Shown here piece after piece: positions 4,661 to 5,135 of a DNA stretch of 5,135 nucleotides. The stretch comes from JALZHR01 sp036389695 (GTDB lineage Bacteria > Acidobacteriota > Blastocatellia > Pyrinomonadales > Pyrinomonadaceae), in NCBI GenBank assembly GCA_036389695.1, contig DASVWG010000235.1:1-5135 (forward strand), in the 5' to 3' direction. Under the pieces are notes generated by a model. The model ran no database searches. It was not told the DNA's origin and worked only from the letters and a program-made list of their open reading frames with translations. Position numbers and translations under genes: made by a program. How positions within the stretch are numbered: position 1 is the first letter of the stretch; each line of letters starts with the position of its first letter.

Positions 4661-5135
4661 ATGAGTATTTTAGTTTTCATTGAACACAAAGATTGCCAAT
4701 TAAACAAAGTTTCGCTCGAAGCCGTCGCCGCCGCGCAGAGTATCGGCAAGGACTTAAACCTAAAAGTGACCGCCGTTATTCCGTGCGATAAAGATTGCGC
4801 TCTGGCGCAGGAAATCGCCGGTTACGATGTCGAAAAAGTTATCGTCGCCAAAAACGAAAAGCTGAATATTTACACGCCCGACGGTTACGCCGACGCTTTC
4901 GAGCAGGTTATCAAGGCATTGAGTCCGCAATACGTCGTGATGGCGCACACATATCAGGTGCGCGATTTTGCGCCGAAAGTCGCGGCGCGTCTCGGAAAAG
5001 AAGTTTTGGGCGATTGCATTCGTTATACGAACGACGGCGGAAAGCCGGTTTTCACGCGGCGAATTTTCTTAGGCAAACTGGACGCGGACATGACGATTGA
5101 AGGCGACGCGCCGTATTTCGTTTCTTTCCAGTCCG
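4661..5135 (+). CDS. etfA: Electron transfer flavoprotein, alpha subunit (3' end beyond window)
   Basis: The reading frame from the ATG at 4661 stays open to the window end, giving 158 residues and one extra base; full ETF-alpha proteins are roughly 310-330 residues, so about half is visible. The visible part is the N-terminal domain: MSILVFIEHK start strand, then the characteristic HTYQVRDFAPKVAARLG (96-112), followed by GDCIRY and the FTRRIFLGKLDADM segment (131-144). The FAD-binding C-terminal domain lies outside, so cofactor residues cannot be checked. Position directly after etfB confirms the pairing. The start is supported by the family-typical N-terminus (about three residues before the first strand) and by the repeat array ending exactly at the ATG. 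It has no Shine-Dalgarno. Translation may be coupled to etfB through the intervening hairpin, which is inference. Confidence 0.92.
   Translation, partial: MSILVFIEHKDCQLNKVSLEAVAAAQSIGKDLNLKVTAVIPCDKDCALAQEIAGYDVEKVIVAKNEKLNIYTPDGYADAFEQVIKALSPQYVVMAHTYQVRDFAPKVAARLGKEVLGDCIRYTNDGGKPVFTRRIFLGKLDADMTIEGDAPYFVSFQS

Noticed and set aside
4795..5100. 101-codon plus-strand frame inside etfA
   Set aside because: It overlaps the etfA frame, which matches ETF-alpha motifs; this frame is arginine/serine-rich and shows no known motif.

Overview
The window holds two adjacent, same-strand gene groups from bacterial lipid and acyl-CoA metabolism. The first is a type II fatty-acid synthesis cluster: fabH (63-1046), fabD (1131-2063), acpP (2088-2333) and fabF (2421-3662). 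The second is an electron-transfer flavoprotein pair: etfB (3814-4584) and the first half of etfA (4661 to the window end). All identified genes look intact, with catalytic residues in place; etfA is cut only by the window edge. Nothing suggests a mobile element, CRISPR array or RNA gene.

The organism is a bacterium with moderately GC-rich coding sequence and strikingly AT-rich, repetitive intercistronic DNA. The gene set is universal, so taxonomy is weakly constrained. The mix of fab genes, an ETF pair and abundant 7-bp repeats between genes would fit an Acidobacteriota-like (for example Blastocatellia) or cyanobacteria-like repeat-rich genome. This is a guess from style, not a demonstrated assignment.

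Layout: five AATCTAA-type heptamers lead directly into fabH. fabH and fabD are separated by an inverted heptamer repeat whose right arm contains the fabD start codon. fabD to acpP is a tight 24-bp junction with a conventional Shine-Dalgarno sequence. acpP and fabF are separated by a long heptamer-built hairpin. fabF is followed by a good intrinsic terminator (3669-3717), then a TGAATGA-N4-TCATTCA palindrome (3720-3737), then an AT-rich leader into etfB. etfB and etfA are again separated by a heptamer hairpin with the same unit family as acpP-fabF.

Function: FabD makes malonyl-ACP from malonyl-CoA and AcpP, FabH starts chains from acyl-CoA and malonyl-ACP, and FabF elongates them. fabG, usually found in such clusters, is absent between fabD and acpP. 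EtfAB would carry electrons from acyl-CoA dehydrogenases, i.e. the opposite, catabolic direction. The terminator plus the FadR-like palindrome suggests etfBA is a separate unit repressed by an acyl-CoA-sensing TetR-family regulator.

The least ordinary feature is the heptamer system. Three gene junctions are filled from just after one stop codon up to, or into, the next start codon by inverted arrays of 7-bp units. The unit sequence differs between loci but the period and the inverted arrangement are kept.
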